DNA of 64,000 nucleotides, taken from NCBI GenBank assembly GCA_030651305.1, contig JAUSCI010000037.1, forward strand, positions 1 through 64,000, in the 5' to 3' direction. A program made the position numbers and the translations under genes. Positions 18,161 to 29,000 of this stretch are shown here, in pieces. Below the pieces are notes generated by a model. It ran no database searches and was not told the DNA's origin. It saw only the letters and a program-made list of their open reading frames with translations. This stretch comes from Sulfuritalea sp. GTDB lineage: Bacteria > Pseudomonadota > Gammaproteobacteria > Burkholderiales > Rhodocyclaceae. Numbering within the stretch: the first letter of the stretch is position 1; every line of letters begins with the position of its first letter.

Positions 18161-19135
18161 CTATGCGACGAGTGCGGCAAACTTCTGGATGACTATCTGC
18201 TTCACGACCGCAGGACAATCGGCAGAAAGGTTGCACGGCTCGACAGATTTCCTTACAGGGATGGCTGACCAGCGGCGGCGGCTGGCTGGCTCTACGTAAC
18301 CTTCCTGCCCTGCTGTCGGTGGAATGGGCTTGCCCTCGGCAAGGAGTTTTTCGATACGCCTCAAGCCAAGGAATGCCGCGCCATAGGCTCCGTTGAGTTG
18401 CCCCAGGCCGTTGGGCGCCACGCTAAGTTTTGCTGCCAGACTCTTTTCCAGGGCGTCCACCATGGCAACGTTGCGCGTCATGCCACCGGTCAGCATAAAA
18501 CCGGGTTCGAGTCCGACCCGCCGCATGAGTTGCACGGCCCGGCCACCCAGCGCCACCATCGCGCCCATCATGATGTCTTCCGCAGGGATCCCGTTCGAGA
18601 GGTGGTTGATGACTTCGGATTCGGCGAACACGGCGCAAACGCTGCTGACTTCGACCGGTTTGGTTGAGCGCATGGCGTAGGGTCCGATGTCATCGGTGGT
18701 GAGTCCCAGGTAGCGCGCCGTCTTTTCCAGAAAGGCGCCGGTGCCGGCCGCACACTTGTCGTTGAGGCGAAAGGCGCGGACGCGTCCGGTCTCGTCGACT
18801 CGTATGGCTTTGATATCCTGGCCGCCAATATCGAGAATAGTGCGCGTATCGGGGAATAGATGCACGGCCGCCTGGGCGTGGGCCGTAAGCTCGGTCACCT
18901 GCGTGTGGCGGTAGGCCACGGTGAAGCGGCCATATCCGGTCGCCGCGACGTAGTTGATCTGGGAGCGCTCGAGCCCGCAAGCCTTGAGCAATTCGTCAAA
19001 AACTCCCTCCGATGCTTGTCCCAACTTGAATCCCGTACGTCGGACAGCGCTGCCGACGACCTCACGCTTGTCGTTGAGCACGATTGCCTTTGAGTAGGTC
19101 GAGCCGATATCAATACCCGCAACGTATAGCATCAT
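18161..19135 (-). CDS. bzdQ: ATP-dependent aryl-CoA reductase, ATPase subunit (BzdQ/BcrD-like)
   Basis: 324 residues of the BadF/BadG/BcrA/BcrD ATPase family (acetate kinase/actin fold). Phosphate-binding motif [14 protein letters not shown] at the N terminus, [12 protein letters not shown], and the two Cys that share a bridging [4Fe-4S] cluster: [13 protein letters not shown] and [15 protein letters not shown]-terminal extension of about 50 residues follows the core. With its partner ATPase it couples ATP hydrolysis to low-potential electron transfer into the catalytic subunits. Last gene of a four-gene operon, with an ATGA start/stop overlap. BcrD and BzdQ naming cannot be settled by eye. 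Confidence 0.82.
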   Translation of the reverse strand: MMLYVAGIDIGSTYSKAIVLNDKREVVGSAVRRTGFKLGQASEGVFDELLKACGLERSQINYVAATGYGRFTVAYRHTQVTELTAHAQAAVHLFPDTRTILDIGGQDIKAIRVDETGRVRAFRLNDKCAAGTGAFLEKTARYLGLTTDDIGPYAMRSTKPVEVSSVCAVFAESEVINHLSNGIPAEDIMMGAMVALGGRAVQLMRRVGLEPGFMLTGGMTRNVAMVDALEKSLAAKLSVAPNGLGQLNGAYGAAFLGLRRIEKLLAEGKPIPPTAGQEGYVEPASRRRWSAIPVRKSVEPCNLSADCPAVVKQIVIQKFAALVA

Positions 19136-19953
19136 GCCTCCTCCGCGACTGCCGCCGCGATCTGTTGTGTGCCACCAAAGGCTCGGTCATGGGCAAAAAG
19201 CGCCGCACCGAGTGCGCCAATGAAATGAGCATCCGGACTTACGTTGATCGGAATGCCCAACTGTTGCGAGAGCAGTTGGACCATGGCGACATTGCGACTC
19301 ACTCCGCCGGTGAATGTGGCTTCGGACTCGATGCCAACCCTTCGCGCCAGAGATACACAGCGGCTGGTGATCGCGTGGTGCACGCCCATCAGAACATCTT
19401 CGGGCAGGCAGCCCTTGGCCAGATGGCTGATGATCTCCGATTCGGCGAACACCGTGCAGGTCGTGGTGATGCGTACCGGATTGGTCGACTTGAGCGACAG
19501 CGGTCCAAGGTCGGAGAGTGGCATCTCCAGCGCATAGGATGCCGCACCGAGGAAGCGACCAGTGCCCGCTGCGCACTTATCGTTCATGGTGAAATCCTCG
19601 ACCTGCCCCTCTGGGCCGACGCGGATTGCCTTGGTGTCTTGACCGCCGATGTCGATCACCATGCGCGTTTGCGGAAACAGGTGAACCGCCCCGCGCGCAT
19701 GGCAACTGATCTCGGTCACCTGCTCGTTGCCAAAGGTCACGTTGTAGCGGCCATAGCCGGTGGCCGTGACATATTCGATCTGATCTTCGGTGAGGTCGGC
19801 ATTCTTGAGTGCCGCCCTGTATGCATCCGGCGCAATCGTCATCATGCTGGTTTCCATGTCGAGTAAGGCGCGTCCGACGATGGTCCGGTTCCTGTCGATG
19901 ATCACCGCCTTGGTCTGGGTGGATCCGACATCAACTCCGGCGACGTATTTCAT
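19132..19953 (-). CDS. bzdP: ATP-dependent aryl-CoA reductase, ATPase subunit (BzdP/BcrA-like)
   Basis: 273 residues from the ATG at 19953, which forms an ATGA overlap with the upstream gene; an ATG three codons earlier is possible. Same fold as its neighbour: [27 protein letters not shown], and cluster cysteines in [13 protein letters not shown] and [13 protein letters not shown]. The short length fits the Azoarcus (Bzd) type ATPase subunits rather than the longer Thauera BcrA. Two non-identical ATPase subunits side by side is the mark of class I benzoyl-CoA reductases, in contrast to the single homodimeric activator of 2-hydroxyacyl-CoA dehydratases. Confidence 0.82.
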   Translation of the reverse strand: MKYVAGVDVGSTQTKAVIIDRNRTIVGRALLDMETSMMTIAPDAYRAALKNADLTEDQIEYVTATGYGRYNVTFGNEQVTEISCHARGAVHLFPQTRMVIDIGGQDTKAIRVGPEGQVEDFTMNDKCAAGTGRFLGAASYALEMPLSDLGPLSLKSTNPVRITTTCTVFAESEIISHLAKGCLPEDVLMGVHHAITSRCVSLARRVGIESEATFTGGVSRNVAMVQLLSQQLGIPINVSPDAHFIGALGAALFAHDRAFGGTQQIAAAVAEEA

Positions 19954-21329
19954 AACGCACATCCTGTTCGAGTCGGAACTTCCCTGCCGCGCATCGGGCC
20001 TGCTCCGACCCGCTGCTGCAATGCTTCGAAGAAGGCATCCACCCGGTTCTTGATCTGGGCATCGGACCAGTAGCGCGGATCAATCAGGTCGGATTCAATG
20101 TAGAGAGTCGGAATGCCGAGCCGCTTCGAAATGTAATCGCGCGTGTCGGCCATGCCGGCAGAGACGAAGCGGCAACTCTTGATGCCATGGAAGACGACTC
20201 CGTCTACTCCGTAATCATGGATCTGCTTTTCCATGCGTTCATGTGCAAAGAATTGATTGCTCAGTCCGCGCTGAGCAGCCAGTGCGGTCACTTCTGCCAG
20301 GCTTTCGAGCGGGCGCGAGGTGTCGTAGAGCAGCTCTGCCGCATCCATTCCGCCCGCCGCGAAGGTCAGGTAATCGGAGTAGGCGAAAACACCACCCCAG
20401 GACTCGAACAATTCGACCAGTCTTCTCATCGAGACATAGCAGGGTGTGCCGGAGAACAGCAGGCGGAAGCGCTCCTCGGGTACTCGCCCCTCGCCGCGCG
20501 CCACCTTGGCCCTGATGTCCTCCTCAAGCCGGCGCATGAAGTCGACGCCTTCAACCGTGCCGCGGTATACGTTCATGATGCCGATGTAGGTCAGGCCGTC
20601 GAGCATCGCGTTGTAGGGTGCCGGACACATCCGGTTGAGTTCCATGACGTTGTTCCAGTGGATCACCATCTGGTTAACCCGCCCCTGGATTTCCGCCAGA
20701 CGATCGATATCGAAGCGCTTGCCGGTGATCTTCTCGCACTTGGCGATGAGATCCTTAAACTGATCTTCGACCCAGCGCGAGTCGGCCGAATGCTGCGCGT
20801 CGCCGGGACGGACTACCCAATTGGAAGTTCGCTGGCCGGGAAGATCGAGCACGAAGCTGGGCATCTTGTATCTGCGCTCCCATATCTCGGCCCACTTGAT
20901 GAAGGTGCCGCACATGTTGGAAGAAACGGAAATGTCCGGCCGCGGAATCTTGCCGGTGGGATGCTCCTCTTCCTTCAGCATCATGCCCATGTCGGCCTTG
21001 ACGTAGGAACAGACGTCAGGCGACATGCCGTAGTCTTCCGAGACGCGAATGAATTCTGCCGATGTCTTGCGCACGCCTGTCTGCAGCGAATTGATTTCGG
21101 GAAAGACCATATGGAAATCGAAGCTGCGCAGGATCTCGATGGCGTTGCCCATCACGAAAACGTTGGCGACCGGTTCCTTGCGCTCGTTGGCCTGTTCCAG
21201 CGACGCATACCATTCCTTGAACAGGCGCTGGCCTTCATCGCGCGCGTTAAAAGGGGTCCACACAGCTTGGCGAGCCGGCGCATTGCTGGTTCTGACTGAT
21301 GGAACTTCGACGATTGCGGTAGTCATCAT
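19950..21329 (-). CDS. bzdO: Aryl-CoA reductase catalytic subunit (BzdO/BcrB-like, HgdB family)
   Basis: 459 residues of the 2-hydroxyacyl-CoA dehydratase D-component family. Candidate [4Fe-4S] ligands stand in the expected contexts: [25 protein letters not shown] and [15 protein letters not shown]. The [13 protein letters not shown] and [41 protein letters not shown] blocks are typical near the C terminus. With the BzdN-like subunit it forms the site where the aromatic ring of an aryl-CoA is reduced. AGGAGA lies 5 nt before the start, 10 nt after the upstream stop. The substrate (benzoyl-CoA or a substituted analogue) is not shown by the sequence. Confidence 0.85.
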   Translation of the reverse strand: MMTTAIVEVPSVRTSNAPARQAVWTPFNARDEGQRLFKEWYASLEQANERKEPVANVFVMGNAIEILRSFDFHMVFPEINSLQTGVRKTSAEFIRVSEDYGMSPDVCSYVKADMGMMLKEEEHPTGKIPRPDISVSSNMCGTFIKWAEIWERRYKMPSFVLDLPGQRTSNWVVRPGDAQHSADSRWVEDQFKDLIAKCEKITGKRFDIDRLAEIQGRVNQMVIHWNNVMELNRMCPAPYNAMLDGLTYIGIMNVYRGTVEGVDFMRRLEEDIRAKVARGEGRVPEERFRLLFSGTPCYVSMRRLVELFESWGGVFAYSDYLTFAAGGMDAAELLYDTSRPLESLAEVTALAAQRGLSNQFFAHERMEKQIHDYGVDGVVFHGIKSCRFVSAGMADTRDYISKRLGIPTLYIESDLIDPRYWSDAQIKNRVDAFFEALQQRVGAGPMRGREVPTRTGCAL

Positions 21330-21339
21330 GTTTCTCCTG

Positions 21340-22524
21340 TTAAGCCAGTGCGAACAGCAAGGATTCGGCGAACGTCTCGACCTGCATCGACATCTGCTCG
21401 AATGAAGTCATCTTCTCTTCGAACTCGAGCACCAGATACTGGACTCCGGCCTCGTCGAGGTCTTTCGACCAGAACAATTGATCGTCCAAGCCGGGCTCAC
21501 AGAATTTGGCCGCCGTGAGGATCACGGCATCAGCATTGGCGGCGCGCAGCATGGCCATGAGGTACTGGTCCTTGGGTTTCCGCTCGTCGTGCTGCACCGG
21601 GCTCGCATTGGATCGCTGGATATAGCTTTCCGCGAGGGCCCAGACCGGATCTCCGGCATCTTCGGGGACGTCTTCGGTAAGCCAGCGCTGGCCGATCAGC
21701 AGATCGTCGTCGACGACAAAGCAGACATCGTCGATCGTTTCGAGCATCTCCAGTGGCGGCTGTTCGCAAAAACCCCCAACGAACAGGACGCGTGGCTTGT
21801 CCTGTGCCACGACATGGCGGTGGCGAATGGCATCGAGCGCCTGTTCAAGGAGTTCGATGTGCTGCTCGCAGGATATGCGGGTTCCGGCACGGACCAACAT
21901 GTACGATTCCGAACAACTCAACTTCCATGGCTCGTCTCGGCGAATCTGGTAGAGATCGCGCATCAGACGCCGCTTCCTGTTGTAAAGGCGGGTGCTCGAG
22001 CGAATTGCCGCGTCGCTGATCGGGTGGCCGACTTTGCGCGCCAACTCGGCCCGCAAACGCTGATATTCGGCTGCAACATAGCGTGCGGCGCCAGGTGAAT
22101 TCGGGTTCTGTGGCAGATAGAGTATTTCTGCACCCTGATCGGGCAGGTTGCGCGACCAGATACCCGCCAGATGCTTGGCAGCATCGCAGATGGGGTGGGT
22201 AACAAAGGCGCTCAGGCTCTGGAGTGTGCCGTTCAGGCCGAGTTCCGTGGTCGAACGGCAAATGGAGCAAACAAATGAGCCCATGCGAGCATCGGCATGC
22301 TTCATTTCCAGCTTGTTTCCCCCACCGAGGATGTTGACCGGCAGGAGCCCCGCGGCATGGGCTATCTCGTCGGGAAAATAGACGGGAAAGTATCCGAGAG
22401 TGCCCGAGAACCCTTCAGGCAGGGAGTGGGAGTCGGGAATTCCGGCATCGACGGCAGCCGTGTGGCACTGCTCTAGAATCGCGGTAAAACTGGCTTCATG
22501 GTCTTGGGCAATTTCGGCTGACAC
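21340..22524 (-). CDS. bzdN: Aryl-CoA reductase catalytic subunit (BzdN/BcrC-like, HgdB family)
   Basis: 394 residues from a GTG at 22524 with AAGGAGA 6 nt upstream. First gene of the operon. Motifs: GYFPVYFPDEIAHAAGLLPVNILGGG, the cluster cysteines FVCSICRST, VGGFCEQPPLEMLE and AAKFCEPG, and the C-terminal EFEEKMTSFEQMSMQVETFAES. The gene order N-O-P-Q (C-B-A-D) matches known benzoyl-CoA reductase operons. No ferredoxin, ring-hydrolase, dehydrogenase or CoA ligase gene is nearby, so electrons and pathway partners must be encoded elsewhere. Confidence 0.85.
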   Translation of the reverse strand: MSAEIAQDHEASFTAILEQCHTAAVDAGIPDSHSLPEGFSGTLGYFPVYFPDEIAHAAGLLPVNILGGGNKLEMKHADARMGSFVCSICRSTTELGLNGTLQSLSAFVTHPICDAAKHLAGIWSRNLPDQGAEILYLPQNPNSPGAARYVAAEYQRLRAELARKVGHPISDAAIRSSTRLYNRKRRLMRDLYQIRRDEPWKLSCSESYMLVRAGTRISCEQHIELLEQALDAIRHRHVVAQDKPRVLFVGGFCEQPPLEMLETIDDVCFVVDDDLLIGQRWLTEDVPEDAGDPVWALAESYIQRSNASPVQHDERKPKDQYLMAMLRAANADAVILTAAKFCEPGLDDQLFWSKDLDEAGVQYLVLEFEEKMTSFEQMSMQVETFAESLLFALA

Positions 22525-22548
22525 GGCGCATCTCCTTACGATGAATAG

Positions 22549-22588
22549 GCACTATAGTGCATATCATGATCATGCAAGGAACTATAGT
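22549..22588 (-). promoter_or_regulatory. Operator/promoter region of the aryl-CoA reductase operon
   Basis: Within 40 bp lie GCACTATAGTGC (22549-22560, a perfect 12 bp palindrome), TGCATATCATGATCATGCA (22558-22576, imperfect palindrome with TGCA ends) and a second ACTATAGT (22581-22588) spaced 30 bp from the first, about three helical turns. On the minus strand TATAGT could serve as a -10 box overlapped by the palindrome. TGCA-containing palindromes are known operators for the benzoate regulator BzdR, so a BzdR-like repressor is plausible, but no regulator gene is in view. Confidence 0.55.
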
Positions 22589-22743
22589 ACTTGACTGTTA
22601 TCAAGAATGAAGTGAATTTTCTGGCTGTAGCGGCACAGTGCCGTTCCGGCAAAGCGGGGCTCAATCCCGATGGATTTGAACTGCGCCAGCGACCGCACGG
22701 TCCACACAAGCCACTAAACCCGCTCCGGTAGAATCCCCGCCCC

Positions 22744-24630
22744 ATGACCCCTTCCTCCCTCGAACTCCTCGCCCCCGCCAAGAATGCCGATTTCGGCATC
22801 GAGGCGATCAAGCATGGCGCGGACGCCGTGTATATCGGCGGGCCGGCCTTTGGTGCGCGCGCCGGGGCCGGCAACAGCGTGGCGGACATCGAACGGCTAG
22901 CGGCGCACGCCCATCGCTATCACGCCAGGGTCTTCGTCACGCTCAATACCATTCTGCGCGACGACGAATTGGAGGAAGCGCGACGTCTGGCCTGGCAGAT
23001 TTACGATGCCGGCGCGGATGCGCTGATCGTGCAGGACATGGGTCTCCTGCAACTCAACCTGCCGTCGATCCAGCTGCATGCCAGCACCCAGACCGACATC
23101 CGCACGCTGGACAAGGCGCGCTTCCTGCAGGATGTCGGCTTCTCGCAGATCGTGCTGGCGCGCGAACTGTCGCTGAAGGAAATCGCGAAGATATCCGATG
23201 GCTTGAAAGTCGGTGCTGGCGGTACGGCGACGCTCGAATTCTTCGTCCATGGCGCGCTGTGCGTCGCCTACAGCGGCCAGTGCTACCTCAGCCACGCCCA
23301 CACCGGACGCAGCGCCAATCGCGGCGAGTGCTCGCAGGCCTGCCGCCTGCCCTACACGCTGCAAGACGAGGCCGGCCGCGTCGTCGCCCATGACAAGCAT
23401 TTGTTGTCGATGAAGGACCACGACCAGAGCGCCAACCTGCAGGCCCTGATCAAGGCGGGCATACGCTCGTTCAAGATCGAGGGCCGGCTGAAAGACCTCT
23501 CCTATGTCAAGAACATCACGGCGCACTACCGCACGCTGCTCGACGAATTTCTGGACGAATCACCGGACTATCGCCGCGCTTCGTCCGGCCATTGCACTTT
23601 CACCTTCACGCCGCGGCCGGAAAAGACCTTCAACCGCGGCGCCACGGATTACTTCGTCAATCAGCGCCAGGCCGACATCGGCGCCTTCGATACGCCGAAA
23701 TTTTCCGGCGAGCGGATCGGCGCAGTCACGCGTCTTGCGCCCGACTGGTTCGAGGTCGATGCCACCGTGCCGCTGCACAACGGCGATGGCCTGAGCTATT
23801 TCGACAGCCACCGCGAACTGGTTGGCCTGCGCATCAATCGCGCCGAAGGCCAACGGCTTTTTCCCAACGAGATTCTGGACGATCTGGCCGTCGGCACGAC
23901 GCTCTACCGCAACCGCGATCAGGAATTCGAACGCGCGCTGGAAAAGAAATCCGCCACGCGGCGCATCCGCGTCGGCATGCAATTCGGCGAAACGCCGGAG
24001 GGCTTTGCGCTGCAGATCACTGACGAGGATGGCATCACGGCAGACGCGACGCTGGCCCATGCCAGGGAGCCGGCGCAGAACGCCGACCGCGCCATGGTGG
24101 CGCTGGGCGAGGCGCTCGGCAAACTCGGCGGCACCGATTTCACTGCGACCGGGATCATGCAGAAGCTTTCGCAACCCTGGTTCCTGCCGGCTGCGTCGAT
24201 CAACGCCCTGCGCCGCGATGCGGTCGCCGCCTTGGTGGCGGCGCGTGCCGCCGCTTACCAGCGCCCGCTGCGCCGCGCACCGGTCGAACCGCCCGCACCC
24301 TATCCGGAAAACGAACTCTCCTACCTCGGCAACGTGCTCAACAGCGCGGCCCGCGCCTTCTACCAGGAGCACGGCGTGACACTGATCGCCGACGCCTACG
24401 AGACCAACACCGAGCCGGGCGAGGTCTCTCTGATGATCACCAAACATTGCCTGCGCTACAGCTTCAACCTCTGCCCCAAGGAAGTGAAAGGCCTTCGCGC
24501 CGACGCGATGATGCTGGTCAACGGCAAGGAAAAGCTCACCCTGCGCTTCGACTGCAAGAAGTGCGAAATGCACGTCATCGGCAAGCTGAAGAAGGGCCGG
24601 CAGATCAGCATCCTTCCGGTCGCCCATTGA
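22744..24630 (+). CDS. rlhA: U32 family 23S rRNA C2501 hydroxylase
   Basis: 628 residues of the long U32 peptidase-like form (E. coli RlhA/YdcP), which makes 5-hydroxycytidine at C2501 of 23S rRNA. Motifs: ELLAPAKNADFGIEAIKHGADAVYIGGPAFGAR, IVQDMGLLQL, LHASTQTDIRTLDKARFL, the Cys-rich block CVAYSGQCYLSHAHTGRSANRGECSQACRLPY (probable Fe-S ligands) and SFKIEGRLKDLSYVKNIT. The C-terminal part (LCPKEVKG...LRFDCKKCEMHV) holds more cysteines, as in the family. The ATG lacks a strong ribosome binding site. Divergent from the aryl-CoA reductase operon across about 220 bp. Confidence 0.9.
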   Translation: MTPSSLELLAPAKNADFGIEAIKHGADAVYIGGPAFGARAGAGNSVADIERLAAHAHRYHARVFVTLNTILRDDELEEARRLAWQIYDAGADALIVQDMGLLQLNLPSIQLHASTQTDIRTLDKARFLQDVGFSQIVLARELSLKEIAKISDGLKVGAGGTATLEFFVHGALCVAYSGQCYLSHAHTGRSANRGECSQACRLPYTLQDEAGRVVAHDKHLLSMKDHDQSANLQALIKAGIRSFKIEGRLKDLSYVKNITAHYRTLLDEFLDESPDYRRASSGHCTFTFTPRPEKTFNRGATDYFVNQRQADIGAFDTPKFSGERIGAVTRLAPDWFEVDATVPLHNGDGLSYFDSHRELVGLRINRAEGQRLFPNEILDDLAVGTTLYRNRDQEFERALEKKSATRRIRVGMQFGETPEGFALQITDEDGITADATLAHAREPAQNADRAMVALGEALGKLGGTDFTATGIMQKLSQPWFLPAASINALRRDAVAALVAARAAAYQRPLRRAPVEPPAPYPENELSYLGNVLNSAARAFYQEHGVTLIADAYETNTEPGEVSLMITKHCLRYSFNLCPKEVKGLRADAMMLVNGKEKLTLRFDCKKCEMHVIGKLKKGRQISILPVAH

Positions 24631-24650
24631 ACCAGAAAACCTCAACATCA

Positions 24651-24770
24651 GCCACAGAGAACACAGAGAAGGCAAGACCTTCACTGCGCAACGGAACTCA
24701 CCCGATGGGCGCCACACGAATATCGACAACCGGCTTGGTTTCACTCTGTGATCTCTGTGTCCTCTGTGGC
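24651..24770. repeat. CACAGAG dispersed inverted repeat, copy A
   Basis: Left arm GCCACAGAGAACACAGAGA, right arm ATCTCTGTGTCCTCTGTGGC, separated by about 80 bases. Related copies at 39133-39205 and 44369-44442 have much shorter centres. Lies between rlhA and dusC. Confidence 0.85.
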
Positions 24771-24787
24771 CAATTGCCTTTTCCAGG

Positions 24788-25873
24788 ATGAATCGTCTCA
24801 TCCTCGCCCCGATGGAGGGCCTCGCCGACGACGTGCTGCGCGCCGTGCTGACCAGCGCCGGCGGCTACGACTGGTGCGTCACCGAATTCGTCCGCGTCAC
24901 CACCACCGTGCTGCCGCACTCGTGCTTCACGCGCCTTTCCCCCGAGTTGAAAAGCGGCTCGCGCACTGCGAGCGGTACGCCGGTGCGCATTCAGTTGCTC
25001 GGCTCCGACCCGACCGTCATGGCCGCCAACGCCGCGCACCTGGCCCTGCTCCACCCGGCCGGCATCGATCTCAATTTCGGCTGCCCGACGCCGCTGGTGA
25101 ATCGCAATCGCGGCGGTGCGGCGCTGCTCGACGAGCCCGAACTGCTGCAGCGCATCGCCAGCGCCGTCCGCCAGGCGGTGCCGCGCGAGATTCCGGTCAC
25201 CGCCAAGATGCGCCTCGGCATCGAGGACACCGACCGCGCACTCGACTGCGCCCTGGCGCTGGAAACCGGCGGCATGCAGGAACTGGTGGTGCACGCCCGC
25301 ACCAAAGCCGACGGCTACAGCCCGCTGGTGCGCTGGGAGTGGATCGCGCGCATCCGCGAGGTCGTGAAATTGCCCGTCATCGCCAACGGCGAGGTGTGGA
25401 ACGTCGCCGACTATCGCAGCATCTGCGCCGCCACCGGCTGCAGCGATGTGATGCTCGGCCGCGGCGCGGTGGCCGACCCACTGCTGGCGCGGCGGATTCG
25501 TGGTGGTGGCGACGGCGTCGAGCAGCAGCCGACCGCCGCCGACTGGCAGGAAATCAGGCGCATGATCGAAATTTTCTGGACGCGGGTACAGGCGAAAGTC
25601 ACGCCGACGCAGTCGCCCGGCCGCCTCAAGCAGTGGTTGGCCATGCTGCAGCGCAGCTATCCCGAGGCCGTCTTGCTGTACCGCAAGATACGCGAATTGC
25701 GCCTGGCGCCGGAGATCAGCGTAGCACTGGAACGCTGCGCGCAAGGGAGCCCGATGCCGTGCGTCGGTATCGAAAGCGCTTCGAGATCGCAATCAACCGT
25801 GACGTCTTACCATGACTGCCGCGACAATCGACGTTATGATGCGCGGGGTCAGCTCATAATAAATACAAACTAA
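24788..25873 (+). CDS. dusC: tRNA-dihydrouridine(16) synthase
   Basis: 361 residues. FMN-dependent reduction of U16 in tRNA. Family motifs: LAPMEGLADDVLRAVL, the catalytic Cys in DLNFGCPTPLVNRNRGGAALL, TAKMRLGIEDTDRAL, VVHARTKADGY, PVIANGEVWN and DVMLGRGAVADPLL. DusC rather than DusA/B is suggested by MEGLAD and the CPTPLVNRNRGG wording. The last 40 or so residues (SASRSQSTVTSYHDCRDNRRYDARGQ...) look unlike the family and may be a read-through tail. Follows rlhA with repeat copy A in between. Confidence 0.92.
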   Translation: MNRLILAPMEGLADDVLRAVLTSAGGYDWCVTEFVRVTTTVLPHSCFTRLSPELKSGSRTASGTPVRIQLLGSDPTVMAANAAHLALLHPAGIDLNFGCPTPLVNRNRGGAALLDEPELLQRIASAVRQAVPREIPVTAKMRLGIEDTDRALDCALALETGGMQELVVHARTKADGYSPLVRWEWIARIREVVKLPVIANGEVWNVADYRSICAATGCSDVMLGRGAVADPLLARRIRGGGDGVEQQPTAADWQEIRRMIEIFWTRVQAKVTPTQSPGRLKQWLAMLQRSYPEAVLLYRKIRELRLAPEISVALERCAQGSPMPCVGIESASRSQSTVTSYHDCRDNRRYDARGQLIINTN

Positions 25874-25983
25874 TTCAAAGTTTGTCCCTTCTCCTGGAGA
25901 AAGAAGGGAGCCATCGCTTCGCCCCCCCCCCGACGTGCAGAGATGTTCTGGAGATTCGCCTGGTGCCGGATCTCCACTGATAC

Positions 25984-26020
25984 GGCGCATGGTCGTTACC
26001 GTCCATGCGCCCTGACTTTT
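25984..26020 (+). terminator. Probable rho-independent terminator after dusC
   Basis: GGCGCATGG (25984-25992) pairs perfectly with CCATGCGCC (26003-26011) around a 10 nt loop, followed by CTGACTTTT. A run of ten C residues lies further upstream at 25922-25931. Confidence 0.55.
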
Positions 26021-26051
26021 GTTAACGCCATGAAGGGATGGAAATCAGGCG

Positions 26052-29000
26052 ATGCTGAATCGAACCAAGATTGTGACCCGGCTGGTCGTCGGATTCTCGC
26101 TGATGCTGCTCGGCGCCATGGTGCTGGGCTTTCTGGGCACTCGCAGCATTAGCCAACTGTCGGCAATCGGCTCGGACATCTTCCGCTACCCGTTCGCGGT
26201 CACCACCGCGGTACTCAACGTGAAAGCCGATGTTCTCGCCGCCCACAAACTGGCGAACGACCTGGTGAGCAAGGCCGGTCCCGCCGAGATCGGCCCGGTG
26301 CAGCAAAAGCTGTCCGCGACAACGGCCCGCATCGACCAGAATATGGCGATTGTGCGCGAGCGTTTCCTGGGCAACAAGGCGGTACTGGTCCGCATCGACG
26401 CGACATTGGCCGACTGGCATGCCGCCCGCGACGAAACCCTTGCCCTGGCGCGCAGCGGGCGCCGCACCGAGGCGATGGCGCTGAACGACGGGCGCGACGC
26501 GCGCCTGGTCGATGTGGTTTTCAAGGAGGTCAGCGACGTCGCCGACTTTTCCGCCGCCAGAGCCGCCGAGCTTGAACAGGCGGCGCTGAATGAACGTGAC
26601 GCGGCGATGGGGACGATCGCCTTCATGCTGGTCGTGATCCTCATCGGCGGCGCCGTGGTGGCTTTCCTGATCACGCGCAGCGTCCGCAAGTCCTTGCAGG
26701 TCGCCGTCGGCGCAGTACATGGCTTGATCGCCGACAGCGCCGACAAGGTGCTCGCCGCACAAGCCGTCGGATCGGGAGACCTGAGCCGGGCGATTGTTGT
26801 CTCGGAGCCCCTGAAAATGGATTTCGACAGCCTTCCCAGGGACGAATTGGGTGTCCTGATCAAGACCGCCTGCCACTTGAGCGAGGTTCAATACGCGCTG
26901 GACAAGGCCTTTCAGGAAATGACCAAATCCCTGCGGCTGGCGCGCGTAAACGAGACGGCAAGGGATTGGCTGAAAAGCGGGCGCAACGAACTCAATTTCC
27001 TGATCCGGGAAGATCAAGGCACGTCCGAAATGGCGGACAAGGTGCTGGCCTTCATGGTCAGTTACCTCAAGGCCGGCGTCGGCGCCCTCTACCTGTTCGA
27101 TGAATCCGCGGTAAAGCTCTCCCTCACCGCCACCTACGCCCTGACCGGGGACATGAAAACCGGCGAGCAGTTCCGTCTCGGCGAAGGGGTGATCGGGCAG
27201 GCCGCGCGGCAACAGAAAGTCATCTGCCTGGCCGATGTGCCGTCAGGCTATCTGCCGATCGGCTCCGCCCTCGGCGAGTCGGCGCCGAAAGTCGTCGCCG
27301 CCATTCCACTGCTGCATGGCAACCGCCTGGTCGGCGTGATCGAGATCGGCAGCTTCCGCGACTTCACCGAAACCGAGCTGAAATTTGTCGAACTGGCGAG
27401 GGAAACCATCGCCATCGCCATCGATGCCAATCGCGCGCACCTGCGCACGGCCGAACTTCTCGAGCAGACCGAGCAGCAGTCCGAGGAACTGCGGGTGCAG
27501 CAGGAGGAACTGCAGCAGAGCAACGAGGAACTCGAAGAGCGGGCGCAGATGCTGGAGCAGCAGCGCGAGAACATCCGCGTGAAGAACCAGGAGATCGAAG
27601 CCGGCAGCCAGATCCTGCAGGAGAAGGTGGCGGAACTGGAGCGGGTCAGCACCTACAAGTCGGAATTCCTCGCCAACATGTCGCACGAACTGCGCACGCC
27701 GTTGAACAGCCTGATGATTCTCTCCAGCTTGTTGAAACAGAACAAGGACGGCAACCTGACCGAGAGGCAGGTCGAATTTGCCGCCACCATCAATTCCGCC
27801 GGGGTTGATCTGCTCAACCTGATCAACGACATACTCGATCTGTCCAAGGTCGAGGCCGGCCAGATGCAGTTCAATTTCGCCGCGCTGCCAGTGCCGGATC
27901 TTTGCGATTCCTTGCGCGCCACCTTCGAACCGCTGGCCGAGCAGAAAGGCCTGGCTTTCCGGGTGGAGGCCGATGCCGGTATCCCGGCCATGTTCCAGGG
28001 CGACGAGCAGCGGGTGCACCAGATACTCAAGAACCTGCTTTCGAACGCCCTGAAATTCACCGAGCAGGGCCAGGTCAGCCTGCGCATCGCGACGCCATCG
28101 GCAGAGGAAAACCCGCTGCCGGTGCCGGCGCTGGCCTTTGTCGTCAGCGATACCGGCATCGGCGTTTCCACCACGGACCAGCAACTGGTGTTCGAGGCTT
28201 TCCAGCAGGCGGACGGTTCCATCAGCCGCAGATACGGCGGCACCGGGCTCGGGCTGTCCATCTCGCTTCAGCTTGCGCGCAAGATGCACGGCGAAATTCG
28301 CATGAGCAGCGAAGAGGGCAAGGGCAGCGTGTTTACCCTCTACATGCCGCTCACGGCGGCAGCACCCCAGGCCGAGCGAAGGGCCGCGCCCGCCGCCCGA
28401 TTGCCCACGCCGCCACGGGCAGCGCGACCTTTGCTGGCGACGCCGCCCCGACGCGGAACGGAGAACGCGGAACCGCTGTCCTTTGAGGCACCTCTGCCGG
28501 ACGATCGCAGCCAGTTGGCGGCAGGTGACAAATGCATCCTGATCATCGAGGACGACCTCAACTTCGCCAGGATTCTGCAGGGCATGGTCAAGGAGCGCGG
28601 CTTCGATGCCCTGGTGGCGTCTGACGGCGAGTCCGGCATCGCCATGGCGCGACGCTTTCTGCCGAGTGCCGTCGTGCTCGACGTGATGCTGCCGCATATC
28701 GACGGCTGGGGCGTGATGCGCAGCCTCAAGGACGACCCTGCCACCCGACACATCCCGGTCCACTTCATCACCTGCCTGGAAGACCGGCAGAAGGCCATGG
28801 CCATGGGTGCCATCGGTTTCGTCACCAAACCCGCCAGCATGGAGCAGCTGAACGAGGTGTTCCAGTTCATCGAAGGCTCGCTGGCGAAGTCGATGAGGAA
28901 ACTTCTGATCGTCGAGGACAACGAGCACGAGGCGAAAAGCATGGTCGCCCTGCTCGAGGAAAGCGGCGTCGAGATTGCGGTGGCGGCGTCGGGCCAGGCA

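Noticed and set aside
19132..22524. 2-hydroxyacyl-CoA dehydratase with activator instead of an aryl-CoA reductase
   Set aside because: Two distinct ATPase subunits in the N-O-P-Q order fit class I benzoyl-CoA reductases; dehydratases use a single activator.
25922..25931. Run of ten C residues as a phase-variation tract
   Set aside because: It lies between a stop codon and a terminator, not in a gene or promoter spacer.
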